In this document: in pieces, positions 46,973 through 59,169 of the stretch | Position numbering within the stretch: the stretch's first letter is position 1 | How the letters are laid out: the number at the start of each line of letters is the position of its first letter | Source: Polytrichum commune | Lineage: Eukaryota > Streptophyta > Polytrichopsida > Polytrichales > Polytrichaceae | NCBI GenBank assembly: GCA_950295325.1 | Contig: OX485808.1 | Coordinates: 43,299,180 to 43,363,179, forward strand | Length of the DNA: 64,000 bases | Reading direction: 5' to 3' | The notes under the pieces: generated by a model | Databases searched by the model: none | What the model was told of the DNA's origin: nothing | The model's input: only the letters and a program-made list of their open reading frames with translations | Program-made: the position numbers and the translations under genes

Positions 46973-47743
46973 AATGTGTCATAGTTAGATTCTAAACGAT
47001 TATCAACAAAGTCGTAGACCTCTAATTATAACAACACAAATCTACAAACATTTTATATACCCATTCTAATCATTACTATGAAGCTTTAGGCTTCATTAAA
47101 GGACATCACAAAAGTGAAAAAAAAACGCACGTAGTATCATAAAACCTTGAAAAGAGCATCCAACCCCTAAAATCAATGAAACAAATGTTTACATGAATGG
47201 AACCATGAATGGATTCAAATGTCCCAAAAGTCCCAATTCCAAATTCAAATCATCACATTTCTAATTCTACATTAATCCTTCCATGAGCTTAATTAACTAA
47301 CAATTTGAAACAAGTTTAAACCCTTCAAAAAATACATCATCAAACCCTAAACTATGAAAATTAGAACTTAAACCTCAAATTCTAAATCCTACTTTCAAAC
47401 CCATTCCCCCAAATCTTAAATACTATACATTTTCCACAATATCACCCCTAAACCCTAAACCATTACAAAGAACATTGGAAATCAATAAAAAACAAAACAA
47501 AACAAAAACATGGTTCTAAATTCTACATAAAGTCACGAGTTTCGGAAAAATAAATTAATACATAAAAAAGCCACATGCTTACCTCAATGCTTGTGGTGCT
47601 CATGTAGAGCAAATGATTTGCCACACACTTTGCTCATTGTTTGTGGAGCTCTCTGTAAGCTCTTGTGAAACAAGGGCGGATGAGCTGGGGGGTGGAGATT
47701 TTTGAAGGGGCGGATGAGCTGGAGCCTAAACCCTAAACCCACG

Positions 47744-47823
47744 CATGGGCGGGTATCATGGGCGGGCGGGTATCATGGGCGGGCGGGTATCATGGGCGGG
47801 CGGGTATCATGGGCGGGCGGGTC
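47744..47823. repeat. 17-bp tandem repeat in the right MULE TIR
   Basis: About five units of CATGGGCGGGCGGGTAT, the first one shorter. The left TIR has the corresponding sequence only once (near 41819-41836, inverted), so the expansion occurred after the two TIRs separated. Confidence 0.88.
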
Positions 47824-50800
47824 CGGGCATGGAGCTAGGGGAGGCCAGCTGTGCCGAGGGGCTGAGCTGGCCGGGCAGGCCTCGGTTTCAGGTAGCAGGC
47901 AGATTGTGGCGGATGAGGATCGCCTAGTGCCGAGGGTGGGCCTATAGGGTCCAATTAAGGAACTGAGCCACTTAGAACCCGGACATTATTGGCTCCGTCC
48001 GCTGTCCCTCCACCTGGCTCCTAACGCTGTGTTGGAGTGCCTCGCCGGCCCTGCGACCCCTGCCCGGAGGATGAGATGGCTGCCCAGCTGCCCGTCCTCT
48101 CCATCGATGGTGAAGGTCACAGGGGCGCTTCCATCGCGACCCTGCCCGGAGACGAGATGGTTGCCCAGCTGCCCGCCCTCTCCACCAACGGTGGAGGTCA
48201 CAGGGGGCGCTTCCATGGCCCAGATCGCAGCTGCGCCTGGGCTCATGAGGCGCCCTAGTAAAATGCGCCACGTCCCGACCTGTTCTGATGATTCCATCCG
48301 CGATTCCGAAGGCGGATGATCAAGAACAAAGTATTGCATCGAAGTCCAATTCAAATGCGGTGCAACAAAATTCGACTGTAGCCACAAACATGATAACGTC
48401 AGCTCTCTAACTCGCAACCTCTGCGTATTCGGACTTCAGTAATAAGAAGTCTTCGGCACTGTGAAGCTGTGCATCGGTGTCGAGCTCCTCCACCCTGCAA
48501 CAGCAATCGGATCCCTATCGCAGCTTCCTGGATCTCTTCCTTGACCTCTTTGTACGTAGGTTTCTTAGGCCTCACGGCCTCCAATTTGTTCACGCTAGCA
48601 ACCTCCTCCTCCGCCATAGAGTGTCAAAAAACCATCTGGAACACCCGAGTGTATGTGAACTTGCCACCAGGACATTTTTGACTGACCTCCAAGAAGTGAG
48701 GGAATTTTTGTAGTTCATACCGATGAACGGCTTCACAGTGCTGCGGACTGCTTGCTGAAGACCGAGTACGCAGATGTGGTGATCGAGAGAGCCGACGTTA
48801 CCAATGTTTGTGACTATAGTCGATGTACCAATGGGCTTGTAACTGCAGGGACTCGTAGAGGACGCTGCCGGACGTCGTCGTCCGCGAAGCAGGTGTCTGA
48901 CAACCAAGAAGTGAGGGAATATTGTGGCGCCGCTTGTGGATCGGCTAGCGAGGACTTTGCGGAGCCGGCGTGACTACGTGGAAGCAAGCTCCAAGGTGGC
49001 TAACAGTAAATAAAGCTGGTTCGGGGCTCGCAGTATGTATAACCCAGAGTGACTGAGGCTAATCGTCTCTGCTTTCTTGATTTTCTGTTGTCCCCCACTC
49101 GAGACAGAAGAAGAAGGGCTAATTGAGCCACTCTTGGAATCAGTTGGCTGGATGTTACATATTGTAAGCTCCGGACCAGCTTCATTTACTGAGGCTGAAT
49201 CTTCCGCTTTCTTGATTTTCTGCTAATTTCCCCACTCGAGAGTTGACGGTCATCGTCGTTGCATATCGTAGTGCTTCTGCCCAGACAACTACAAGCTCCA
49301 TATGGTGAGTCTGTCATCCCTTCTCTCAAGCTGAGTGCTATGATGTGTAAGGCTATTGACGCATTGACCTTGTTATTGACGAACAACACCCTGATTCGAC
49401 CACTTGCTGCCACATTGTCGTTCTAGATTTCCTTTGTTTTCGTTCTACGGGCTTGCATTGTTGGGCCTCTTGTTATCATGGACTTTGTTTTAAAGAGGTT
49501 TTGGGTGAGCTACGACACAAAAAATTTCGAGGACTCTGCAAGGATAGTGCCTATTAAGGAAGTTGTGCTAATCAGAAGGATACTGTCTGGATTTTGATGA
49601 TGTTGTCTTCTTTGCCTTTGGAGCACATCTACCATTCCGGAGCTCGAACCAGAAATCTGATTCGAAGGCCGAGACAGAAGACAACGAGGACTCCACATTC
49701 TCAATCAGCATGTCAGGAGGGAGGTGTATTTCTGTGTGATTTGCGGAGAATGGATAGATTGTGATGCTTGCTGCCCAATTTGTATAGTAAAGTGAAATGC
49801 TGGAAAGTGGAAGTACCTACTGATGGCCGAGACCCCTCACTTCACCTATTTCCCTCCAAGTTGGTGATGCTGCTGATAGTGATGTGCCTACAACAACTGC
49901 AGCATGTCCAAGTAGAATTCCTATGATAATAAAGGCCAGAATCCATGTTGAAGTGCTCTTGGTGATCATTATGATATAAGTTGACGACATCCCTGTAGAC
50001 ACAAGGTATGCGAGTGTTATTTGGTTATTTTCCTAATCAGACCTGTATATTTGATTGTTGTGTGGTTACTAGGTGAGGATAAAAGAACAACACCATAAAT
50101 ACACATGTTTAACAGAGATTGGACGACATCTTCAGATTTTGTTAACTACTCCACACTCAACAGTGAACTCAATTGGGAAGAAACAATATTGAGTTCAGAA
50201 ATCGACAAGCATGCAGTTCTGATAACCATAATGCTAATATTTCATGGTAGGTTTGCTAATGCCACCCAAGTTTCGATGTGTAAATCTAATTGGCAAAAGT
50301 TGGAGAACATGAATACGAACCGAATAACACCCAGATACCTTAATACAGTATATGGAAAGCAGGCTATGGCAAGAAAAATGCACACTTACTGATCATATAT
50401 ATTTATGGTCACCACCTCCGGGCGATAAATGGTGTGATGAGATCCCCTCGGCAACCTACAATGCTCACTTCAATCTCAGATCTCAGCAGACGGACAATAC
50501 CTTATCTCCTTGTCTGCGACTTGCAAAAAACCTGTCCGGAGCTCGTACTTACACACAGGTCCTGGAATTCATTACCTCTGTCTGTTCGAATACTTAGGAT
50601 GATGGTAGATGTACCCCTTTCACCAATGGCATTATCAGTGCTTGAAGTCTAATTAGCAACCACGAAGCCACTTGCCATGAAATTGAGTGAGGTAACTTAG
50701 ACTTGCCTTTGAGGGATACTTTTCTCTCTGCACCCAATCCTCGTAGGATATGAAACACGCAATTAGTGCAAGATGAATAGCATATCCAAATGGTGCCCGT

Positions 50801-51539
50801 AGCCATTTCCCTCACAATATTCAAACTTCATGTGAATTTCTAATATATAATTGTGGTACAACTTTTTGGTCTCAGAATAGTCATTTTAGGATTTTGATAG
50901 GATGTGAATTCATATCGACACTTGAAATGTGAAATGGACACTAAAGTAAGTTATTAGTGACCAATTATCCAAAATGAGCTAAGGGTGAGACATTTAGTTC
51001 ATATGAAACAGTTCCAAGAGGAAGAGTCTTTTGGGCATGGCAATAGACATGTGACCAAGTCGAAGAGACTTATGAAATCTGGCCCCAAGAGGCAAGGAAG
51101 CTAGTTCAGGGGATATAGAGGAGAAGAAAGAGAGGAGAAAGTAGTTCCTCTCGAGAAGAGAGTCTCCCTTGTCTTGCAGTTTTTGAGCGAGCCTAGCTTG
51201 GGCGTGAAGCCCTTTTGAATGTACATTTTACTCTACATAATATCATAAGCGTGAAGCTATATTATTACTTGTGTGTGTGAGGATTAAATATGTTGTGTTG
51301 GTGCTGGTCGTGAATCGTTTACATCAAAATTGTACTTTCCTGGTTCGGGAAGAATCCAGATTGAATTTATGATACCTTATTCTTGTGAAGGGAGTGAGTC
51401 TTGATGTGTGGTTGTTTCTCTCAAGGGAATTGAGAGGAATTGCTTGTGGGAATGTTGAGTCTCTTCTGAGAAGGAAGAGATCCTTCCGGGTTCATTGAAG
51501 TGAATGGAATTCCATGAATTGTCCTGAAAGCCTCTAGTT

Positions 51540-51965
51540 GTAATAAGTCCACGGGGAGGTCACTTCATTGTCAAGTTGACACCACGTGCGGACAAAGTTT
51601 GCTACCCCTATATTACATGCCATATATAATTTTAAAATTTATGATATTTTTTCTACATATACATAACCATTGATAGTATCTTTTGTATACTTTTTTGAAA
51701 TTTTTAGTCATTTTTTTAGTAATTGTTTTAGTTCAATTTTGTGTCATTCTAGTTAGAAATGGTATGTTTTATGAAAAAAACAAATCATCAAATTTAGTTA
51801 CCACTTTTAACTATGTCATTGGTACTGTATATATCTACTCATGAAATTTTTTTGATAAAATTTTGACCCATTTTGGTGGTGCAACTTACCAAAAGAAGAT
51901 TTTTTTTGGCCGCACGTGGTGTTCAACTTGACAATGGAGTGATCTACCCGTGAATAAGTCGTGTG
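51540..51965. repeat. Inverted repeat, ~48-bp arms with AT-rich loop
   Basis: The arms at about 51548-51597 and 51910-51960 pair through GCACGTGGTG(T)TCAACTTGACAATG, at roughly 85 percent. The 300-bp loop is very AT-rich. It could be a small foldback or a chance inversion inside the retroelement-like block. Confidence 0.65.
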
Positions 51966-53187
51966 GTGAATGTATCTAAGTACGAGGAGGTGCTTTAACA
52001 ATGTAATCCGGTGAAAGGAGATTGTTTGAGAAGATACACGGATTGTGTCTTGAACCCTGTCAAAGGAGATTGGGATAGTCTGTAAGTGTCCCTCTGTCGG
52101 GTGCATAGAATGTCAGAGGGAGTTTCTGTCACCGTGCTACTGCAGTTGATGTTGCAACATATTCGTAGGTTTCAAAAGTGTGAACACCTACTTTAACCGA
52201 GAATAATTGTCCACCCATTGAAGTGGTCTTGCAGAATCAGTCTGAGAGAACCTCGGATATAGAATTCTAATATCTGTTTGAGTTTGAGTATGATGGTGCG
52301 GTGAATCCCTCTTGAGAAAGGAGTGACGTAACTACCCTTAATCTTATGAGTACAGTGAGAAGTAATGGCGAGTAGTGTGTCGTCTCCCTTGGTAGTGAAG
52401 TGAATGAAACTTGTAGGAGTGACACTACTTTTCTTTGGGTGTGATCGGCCAAGTGACTTGGCTGTGGCGAACTTGAGCTATCTGATGTGAAGTCAGAGCA
52501 AATGCCTAAGCAACAACTTCTCACATAATTCATGATTCCAATAAGTGTGCACGTTGAGATCTAAAACCTGTGAAAGGAAGATTGTACCTTTAGGAATGCC
52601 CAGTCGAGTAGTTCAAGAGGGGAGAATCCTAACCAGTTCGCTGTGCGTTTTAATCCTCGAGAAGAGATTGAGATCATGGAAATAATGATCGGAGAGAACC
52701 AGTAGGTAGTTACAGATGATTCAGTGAGTTTGGGAAATAACAAGTTGAAGTTCAAGACTGCAAAAGAATCACCGGACGCTCCAGAGGGATTCACAGAATA
52801 CTCTCCAATTCAATCAAGGAAAAATCGAAGGAGGTCATTCTGTAACTGGTGAGACTTGCAGATTCTCGAGACTCAGTCGATTGTGTCCGAAAATCTCCCC
52901 AATTATGGAATGAGGTTGATCAACACAACAACCCAAGGATTAAAGAAAGGAGGAACTTTAAGCTATGGAGTCTGCGGGATTACAAGATTAATCTCGAAAT
53001 ATAAAGAAGGCGATAGAGATCGCCCTGCAAATTACCTTGGTGAAGCCGACGCAACTGATCGTGAAGAGAGGCGGTGTAGTTGCGGCGAAGAGGTAAGCCC
53101 CTTTAACCCATATGGTTTGGGAGAGACTGGTAAGGCAAGCATATAAGGAGAAGGTGCCACCTCCAAGTCCGAGAACAAGACGTTGAC

Positions 53188-53228
53188 TTGGTTACTGGTT
53201 ACTAGTTACTAGTTACTGGTTACTAAGA
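53188..53228 (+). repeat. Short tandem repeat of GTTACT words
   Basis: GGTTACTGGTTACTAGTTAC and similar units repeat five to six times. It is followed by several GACTATGG words (53228-53650), a motif also enriched in the minisatellite at 36.4 kb and near 62.8-63.9 kb. Confidence 0.7.
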
Positions 53229-56200
53229 CTATGGCCCTCTCTATGAGACGTGACTTGACATTGGTTACTTGTGACTGTTACTGGTGACTAGACTATGGCT
53301 GTGCCGTGCAGACTATGGTCCTACCGATTAGACTCTTACGGTCCCGGTCCGGTTTAGTTCACTTCGCTTAGACTCGGTCACACGTTAGACTTTTGTTAAT
53401 TTTAATAATTAATTTTAATGCATTCAATTCCACTGTGAAAGTGTTAAGTCTAAAACTGACTAAGGAAATAATTCATCTCTGTGGTCTTTATCTAATTAAA
53501 TCAATCACTTAACCATAGGAGGAGTCAAGTGTGAACATGATATCCTTACTAATTGTGGTGTGGCCTTTTGGTACTTGGTTACTTTACTGAAGAGACTATG
53601 GTTCACTCAAGGAGTTCATGCCTTGGGTTTTCTAAGACTATGGCGTAACCAAATGACAATTGTTGAGCTGTGACTCCCTGAATTGCAAAACACATTATAA
53701 GAGTGATGTTACTGATGAGAGTGGGTTGTGAGGGAGTGACTGATCAATTGCATGTACCGCTGTGAGTGACCCTCAACCTTAATTGAATCAATCCTAAAAC
53801 TCACTCTAGAAGTCTTTTTCCCTGTGTTTGTTGTCCTAAATACATCTTAATTCTCTTGTAATCTATCAATTAACTCAATGGTGATCCCTAGATGTAACAC
53901 CTGACACTCATTTGGTCTTCCCTGTGTGGTTTTCTTAATTGGAACCCAATCTAAAAACCTATCTACAATAATGAAAGTGAGGATTCTCCTGCTCAAAAAG
54001 TGTTCATATAGATCCCCTTGTCATGTTGAAAATTGAACTGACTATTGAACAAAGAAAAATTAGCATATTTTGAACATGCAGTCCAATTGTTTTAGAACAC
54101 ATGGCCTTTTGGTTTCCATTCTAAAATCCGGGACGTCACAATGCCTATACCAGTCGATTACAAAAGAAGGGCTTCTATATCAGTCACACATGCCCGGGAA
54201 CTCCAACCGTTTCTGATTCCCGGTTCATACCGGTGGTTATCTCACAAACGGACATGTCAGTCGAAGCAAGGGTCGAAGTCCAAGGAGACATACACCCGTC
54301 GGGTATTCGACGATCCTGACCCAATTGAAGATGATCAGGTCGCAGCTCAGTTGGAGCTCATTCTTTGTCAATCACGCAGAGTTTTGAACTGGGCTGTTGC
54401 CTAGGTAGACGGAATTGGGAGGATAACATAGAATTAATAAGGTGAAGAGTAATTTGCAAACCGAGAGTGGTTCCTCGGAAGGCTTTGTGTTGGTGTCGAT
54501 TTGAAGAGGATATTATGTGCTTGAGTAAGAAGGTGAATTCCAGGGTTAAAAGAATCGAATGCAGCTCCGTTGGAGCTCATTCTTTGACTCTCAATTTACG
54601 CGTAATTCACAAAGAGAGTCAAAGAGATAATTATTATGGCGACGAGTGACTTGGATTGAAGCGATTTCAGAGTAGTAGGAAGTTTAGAAGTGTCTGAGGC
54701 CTATGCGTTAGTGTTCAATTGAGGAGAATTATCCTTGGTAGAAGGAGAAGAAGGTGCATGCGTCGCAAAGATCGTGGACAGAAAATGTCTTAGTTCAGTA
54801 GGTTCCAACATCCGTGTTGCAAAATTGTTCGGTTGATTATTCTGTTCCTCAAGTGTCAGATCTGTGTATCGGGGTACCGATGATTTGAATAGTCATAATA
54901 TTCACACCTGTTATAGAAGTTGTGAGACTACAACTCGAAATTCTCATTCTCAAAATTCCTGGTGGCAAGTTCGCGTATACTTAGGTGGTCCAGATGGGGA
55001 AGATTCAGCCTCCGTCATCGACGTTGCGTGTTGTCATAGATGCTTCTGCGCAGACAAGTACAAGCTCCAGTGGTGAGTTTTTCATCCCTTTTTCCAAGCT
55101 TAGTATTATGATGTGTATGGCTATTGATGCATTGACCTTGTTATCGACGAACAACACCCGGATTCGACCAGCTGCCGCCACATTGTCTTTCAAGAATTCC
55201 TTGTGTTCGTTCTACAGGATTGCATTGTTGGGCCTCTTGTTAACATGGACTTTGTTTTAAAGAAGTGTTGGGTGAACTAAGGCACAAATATTTTCAAGGA
55301 CTCTGCAAGGAAAGTGATTATTGAAGAAGTTGTGCTCATCAGAAAGAGAGTGGCAAGGACTCCACATTCATCCCTCTTCTCTTGCTTATAAGTACCGTTC
55401 TCAAGCTTAGTAATATGATGGGTAGTACTATGATATATTGACCTTGTTATTGACGAACAACACCTTGATTCGACCAACTGTCACATTGTTCTTCCAAAAA
55501 TTTCTTTGCATTTGTTCTACGGGCTAATATTGTTGGGCCTCTTATTAACATATTCTTATGAAGAATTGTTGGGTGAACTAAGACAGAAATAATTTCAAGG
55601 ACTGTGCAAGGAGGGTATCTATCAAGAAATTGTGCTAATCAGAAGGAGGCTGTCTGATTTTTGATGATGTTGTCTTCTTTTGCCCTTGGAGCAGATCTAC
55701 TACCCCGGAGCTTAAACCAGAAACCTGATCCGCAGGCTGAGACAAAAGCCAATGAGGACTCCACATTCTCAATCAACATGTCAGGAGGGAGGTCTGAGAC
55801 TGTGGGAAGTCCGTCTAAGACCGGACGAATTGGTGGAAAAGGGTTGCCCGACCGGGAATCTTTGATATCTGCAACCTCCACGGTGGATGTAGATTCTTGT
55901 GTTGACAGTTTTGCATCATTGCGTCTTCATTCTGGTGCTTCTTCTAGCAAGTCGAAGAGGATGGGTATGTTCTCTTCTTTTAATGGCTGCAACCTGACTA
56001 CGACATATTTGTGGCTTGTTCTGGATCTGCATTTGTTGAATTTTTGAATTTTCCTTAAGTTGAAGTTCCATGGCTACATGTGGCCACTTTTGTCGAAATT
56101 AACAGTCCCTGTTGTTCAAGTTCAGTACCATTTAGTCTTCATGCCTTTCCGTTCCTTTCCTCCTTCCTCCAACAATCTTTTCGCGTGGTCAGTGCATGTA

Positions 56201-58297
56201 TTATCTACTCAAGTCTCCAGAGTTGTTTGAATTTTTTTTTATTACCATCACTTACTCAGGGTTTGTCCTTGCTTCCAGCTGGAAAAAGAAAGTTATGGAG
56301 ATTTGAAGTCTGCCTTGAAAAAAGAGCCTGCGTCACATAAACATGTCCACATGTCCATAGGCATGTCCATAGCTGATCAAATGTGAGTCCATCCATGACG
56401 GATACATATCTACTTCACAATGAAGTGCCTGAGACTAGTATTGGCATAGCAAAGGTGTTGCATCAACTGAAGCAATAGCTGCTGCTTTGACAGTCTTGGC
56501 TGCCACTGCTACAGCTGCCGGAGAGCTTGATGGCATTGAAGCTGGTAATAACAATGATTGTAGCTTTGTCTAGTCTGTTTCATATGATTTTGGCATGCAA
56601 ACATCTCGAATGTTGAGGTAGAATTCTGATTCTATTTAGTGAACAACACTAGGTTAATGCTTATGATGGGAATGTGAACTGCAGTTGAAAGGGCACGAAT
56701 TCGTATTTTGTCAGCCAGCCACAATGCCACCTCTAAGTCATCTGGCAATCCAGAGGAAGAGTCAGACAACCATCTCGATATGCCCCAGTATGTGGAGTCG
56801 GAGGACTTATCAGATGAGGATGAAATGTATGCAAGGGAAATGGGGGCCAGGGACCACATGAGATCGTCAAAGGTCAAAAGAACCCAGAAAGAGGATTCAG
56901 AGGAAGATGCGTATGATGTTGATTATGGTGACGAGGATACTAATGAGAGTGATGTTTCAGAGGATTTTGAAGATGCCCGGGAGGTTCGCTTTAAGACTTA
57001 TCCAAAAGGTTTCAAAATTGAGGTGTGTTTTATTTCACCTTAGCATCGAAGGGAAAGACTGTGCTAGGATCAATGATCATCTCCGTTTTAGCTGTACAAT
57101 TTGATTATTTTGGTGTTATTTCAAGTCTCCTGATATTTCTGAATATGCTGACCCTCAACTTTTGATGTCTTAATCTTGCAACATGCCATATTCCTCCCTA
57201 TTTTCTGATCGTCCCCCTACACTATATTGTGCGGAGTGCAGGTGTCCATGTTTGGGACAATGTTCATGGCGTTAGAGGGGTGGATCTCAGCTACGACACT
57301 GGCTCACATCTATGGCAAAGAGCGTCACGAAGAGGATACTTTCTTATCTGTGAGAGGAAGAGAATACAGCCGGCAAGTTGTAATTGGTAATGAGGTTTTT
57401 GCAAAAGCATTGCGTACCAGATGCAAATGTCGTGTTTGGCAAGCACTGCCTGAAGTGGTCCGTGCACTCAGCATTCCTGTTCCCATGTCTACATTGGTAT
57501 CGGCTATTGTAAGGATGCTGTCCCTTCTCCACTCATGCTTTTCCTGTGTTTATTGCACACATAGCACTTCCTTGGTTCCACACTTCTGTCTACCATGAGC
57601 TTCGACGAGGGTCCTGAATTGCTTAACTCTAGCTTTCATGTCCCAGATAGTCTCCAGTGAAAGTCATTGATTTTCATCCTGGTTTTGGATCATTTCAACT
57701 AACCTGAGATGGTCATGAGTGATCGATATATTGCCGGTTTGGATGTGGCTTTGTCTTTGATGCAGGGTCGGTTGGTGGAGACCATGAGCTTTGTTGGGGC
57801 GTTGCCACCCTTGGGAGCAAACCAATGGCATGTGGTAGTGTTGCTTCTTTTGGATGGTTTGTCTGTTATAAGGTTGCCATGCCTGGAGGCTCACTTCTTG
57901 AACAACCCAGCAGGTTTTCCAAAGGTACGTGTAATTCTCGATTGTTTTGGGATTTTCTTCTAGGATATAGAGTACCTTGCCTATGAATAATGTATCATCT
58001 TCCTCTTGTTGTGTAGTTAAGCTTTCCAACGAGCTTGCAGCTAACGATGTAGACCACCTTGTAAGATAGTCATCAAGTAAATTTATAATTTCTTGGGTTA
58101 AATTTTCTCTCTTCTTGTTCTGCATTGAATCAAATTGTAGTACACAGTCTGTGTGGTTTATGTGTGTACTCTAATTGGATGTCCATTTGACCAGCTGTTT
58201 TTGCTCTGTTTAGGTGCTAGAATCTGCAGGAACTACTGAGGAAGAGTACGATGTCTTTCGTGACTTGCTGCTTCCACTTGGTCGGCTACCAACTTAA

Positions 58298-59169
58298 TTT
58301 TTTTTCTCCTGGTAACCATCAATGGTATTCACCTAGTAAGGCTGGTCGCAATTTCTCTGTGCAAGTGGCGCTGGGGGGTATTATAAACCTATTCAAGCCT
58401 ACGATGAAGAAGGAACTTGGCTTTAGACAAAGTAGGACTTTAGATCTACATTGAGGATTTTTCACATTTATGACGACTGTAGCTTGATCAAATTGCAGGA
58501 TCTTATTATGATTGGAACCTGCAATATTATTGGTCAACACTCAGAAAGAACTACCCTTTTACATCTGTTAACTGTATGAATGCAAACACAAGCAACTTTC
58601 CATGAGTCATCTGTAGTAGTACACGAACATGCTTCACTTAAATTCTTGAATCTAAGAAGAGCTGCACTGGAGGACGTGTGTGTAGACATGTAACATGAAA
58701 AACTTTCTCGTGTTTGCATTTCAAGCTGGATCTACCGGCACCTGCCAGCTGCTCTTCTGTTTATGCACATGGACATAATTATGTGTATACTAATAACACC
58801 AAATGCATAGGTATGTACGGTTGATTTTATTTGTTTGGAGTCTTGTAAGTCTTCTGTATGTAGCACCATAAGGTAATTAAGTGCCTGGCTCTGGCAGCTG
58901 GAGCATGATCTTGTGGTCAGACTGTGATATTTCAGTTTAAGACTCACCTTCCATTTTTTTTCACTCTGAGTTTTCTGTTTACTATGTAATCCTCACACAA
59001 ATAAAAGATGTCAGAACTTGCATCAATGGGGAGCCACTTGGTCACAGCATCGCATGTGTTTTGATTGATGAATGGAAATTGCGATCCCAGATTTTTACAT
59101 TGCTCATGGGGGACGAAGGGAGGAGGAGCATGGATGAGCATTTAATTTCTCAAGCTTGAGTCAAGTGAA
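58298..59169. other. 3' flank of the second RPAP2 copy
   Basis: Up to about 58.95 kb it matches the reverse of 3.2-4.0 kb (AACTGTATGAATGCAAACACAAGC and TGCCAGCTGC words). This shows that the duplication included at least 0.8 kb of 3' flank. No gene was seen. Confidence 0.6.

Larger units (their letters stand above)
41689..47942. mobile_element. Mutator-like element (MULE) with ~290-bp TIRs
   Basis: The inverted ends cover about 41689-41975 and 47580-47942, with high similarity (CTCGGCACTAGGCG, then GGCCTCCCCTAGCTCCATGC, then CTTACAGAGAGCTCCACAAA). The tips are very GC-rich, in contrast to the AT-rich interior. No clear 9-bp target duplication was found, so the exact ends or later rearrangement are uncertain. 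The interior holds a decayed SWIM-type transposase (+) and a convergent second gene (-). Confidence 0.88.
49726..54980. mobile_element. Retroelement-like insertion in the RPAP2 copy
   Basis: This block interrupts the duplicated gene. It starts just after an exon-2 fragment ending AGGAGGGAGGT. 51120-51420 shares an ordered series of words with 63130-63330 (CTCTCG(A/G)GAAGAGAG, GCGTGAA(G/A)CC, ATAATATCA), suggesting two members of one LTR-type family. No gag, protease, RT or integrase frame was recognised, so it would be non-autonomous. The open frames at 54141-54404 and 54467-54649 are unrecognised. Exact termini were not found. 49755-49820 also holds a fragment of RPAP2 3' flank (compare 3244-3316). 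Confidence 0.45.
48400..58297 (+). pseudogene. Second RPAP2 copy: scrambled 5' half, open 3' exons
   Basis: Homologous exon by exon to the gene at 4066-8096. Exon 1 is rearranged: the N-terminus (MAEEEVASVNKLEAV) is inverted at 48617-48418, the zinc-finger part (EYADVVIERADVTNVCDYSRC) is direct at 48722-49045, and the next part is inverted at 49045-49185. The exon-1 end, intron 1 and exon-2 start occur twice (about 49250-49725 and 55010-55800). Exon 2 is 55695-55964. Exon 3 (from about 56281) has a one-base shift and reaches a stop at 56338. Exons 4-7 (56685-57022, 57242-57508, 57766-57924, 58214-58297) keep phase, splice sites and open frames, at 338, 267, 159 and 84 nt. The last one stops early, after GRLPT. 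About 5 kb of foreign DNA splits the locus. Confidence 0.88.

Noticed and set aside
54141-54404. 87-codon frame as a host gene
   Set aside because: Unrecognised and lying inside the retroelement-like block, with no splice or homology support.
57664-58125. 153-codon minus-strand frame
   Set aside because: Antisense to exon 6 of the RPAP2 duplicate and its introns, with no family match.
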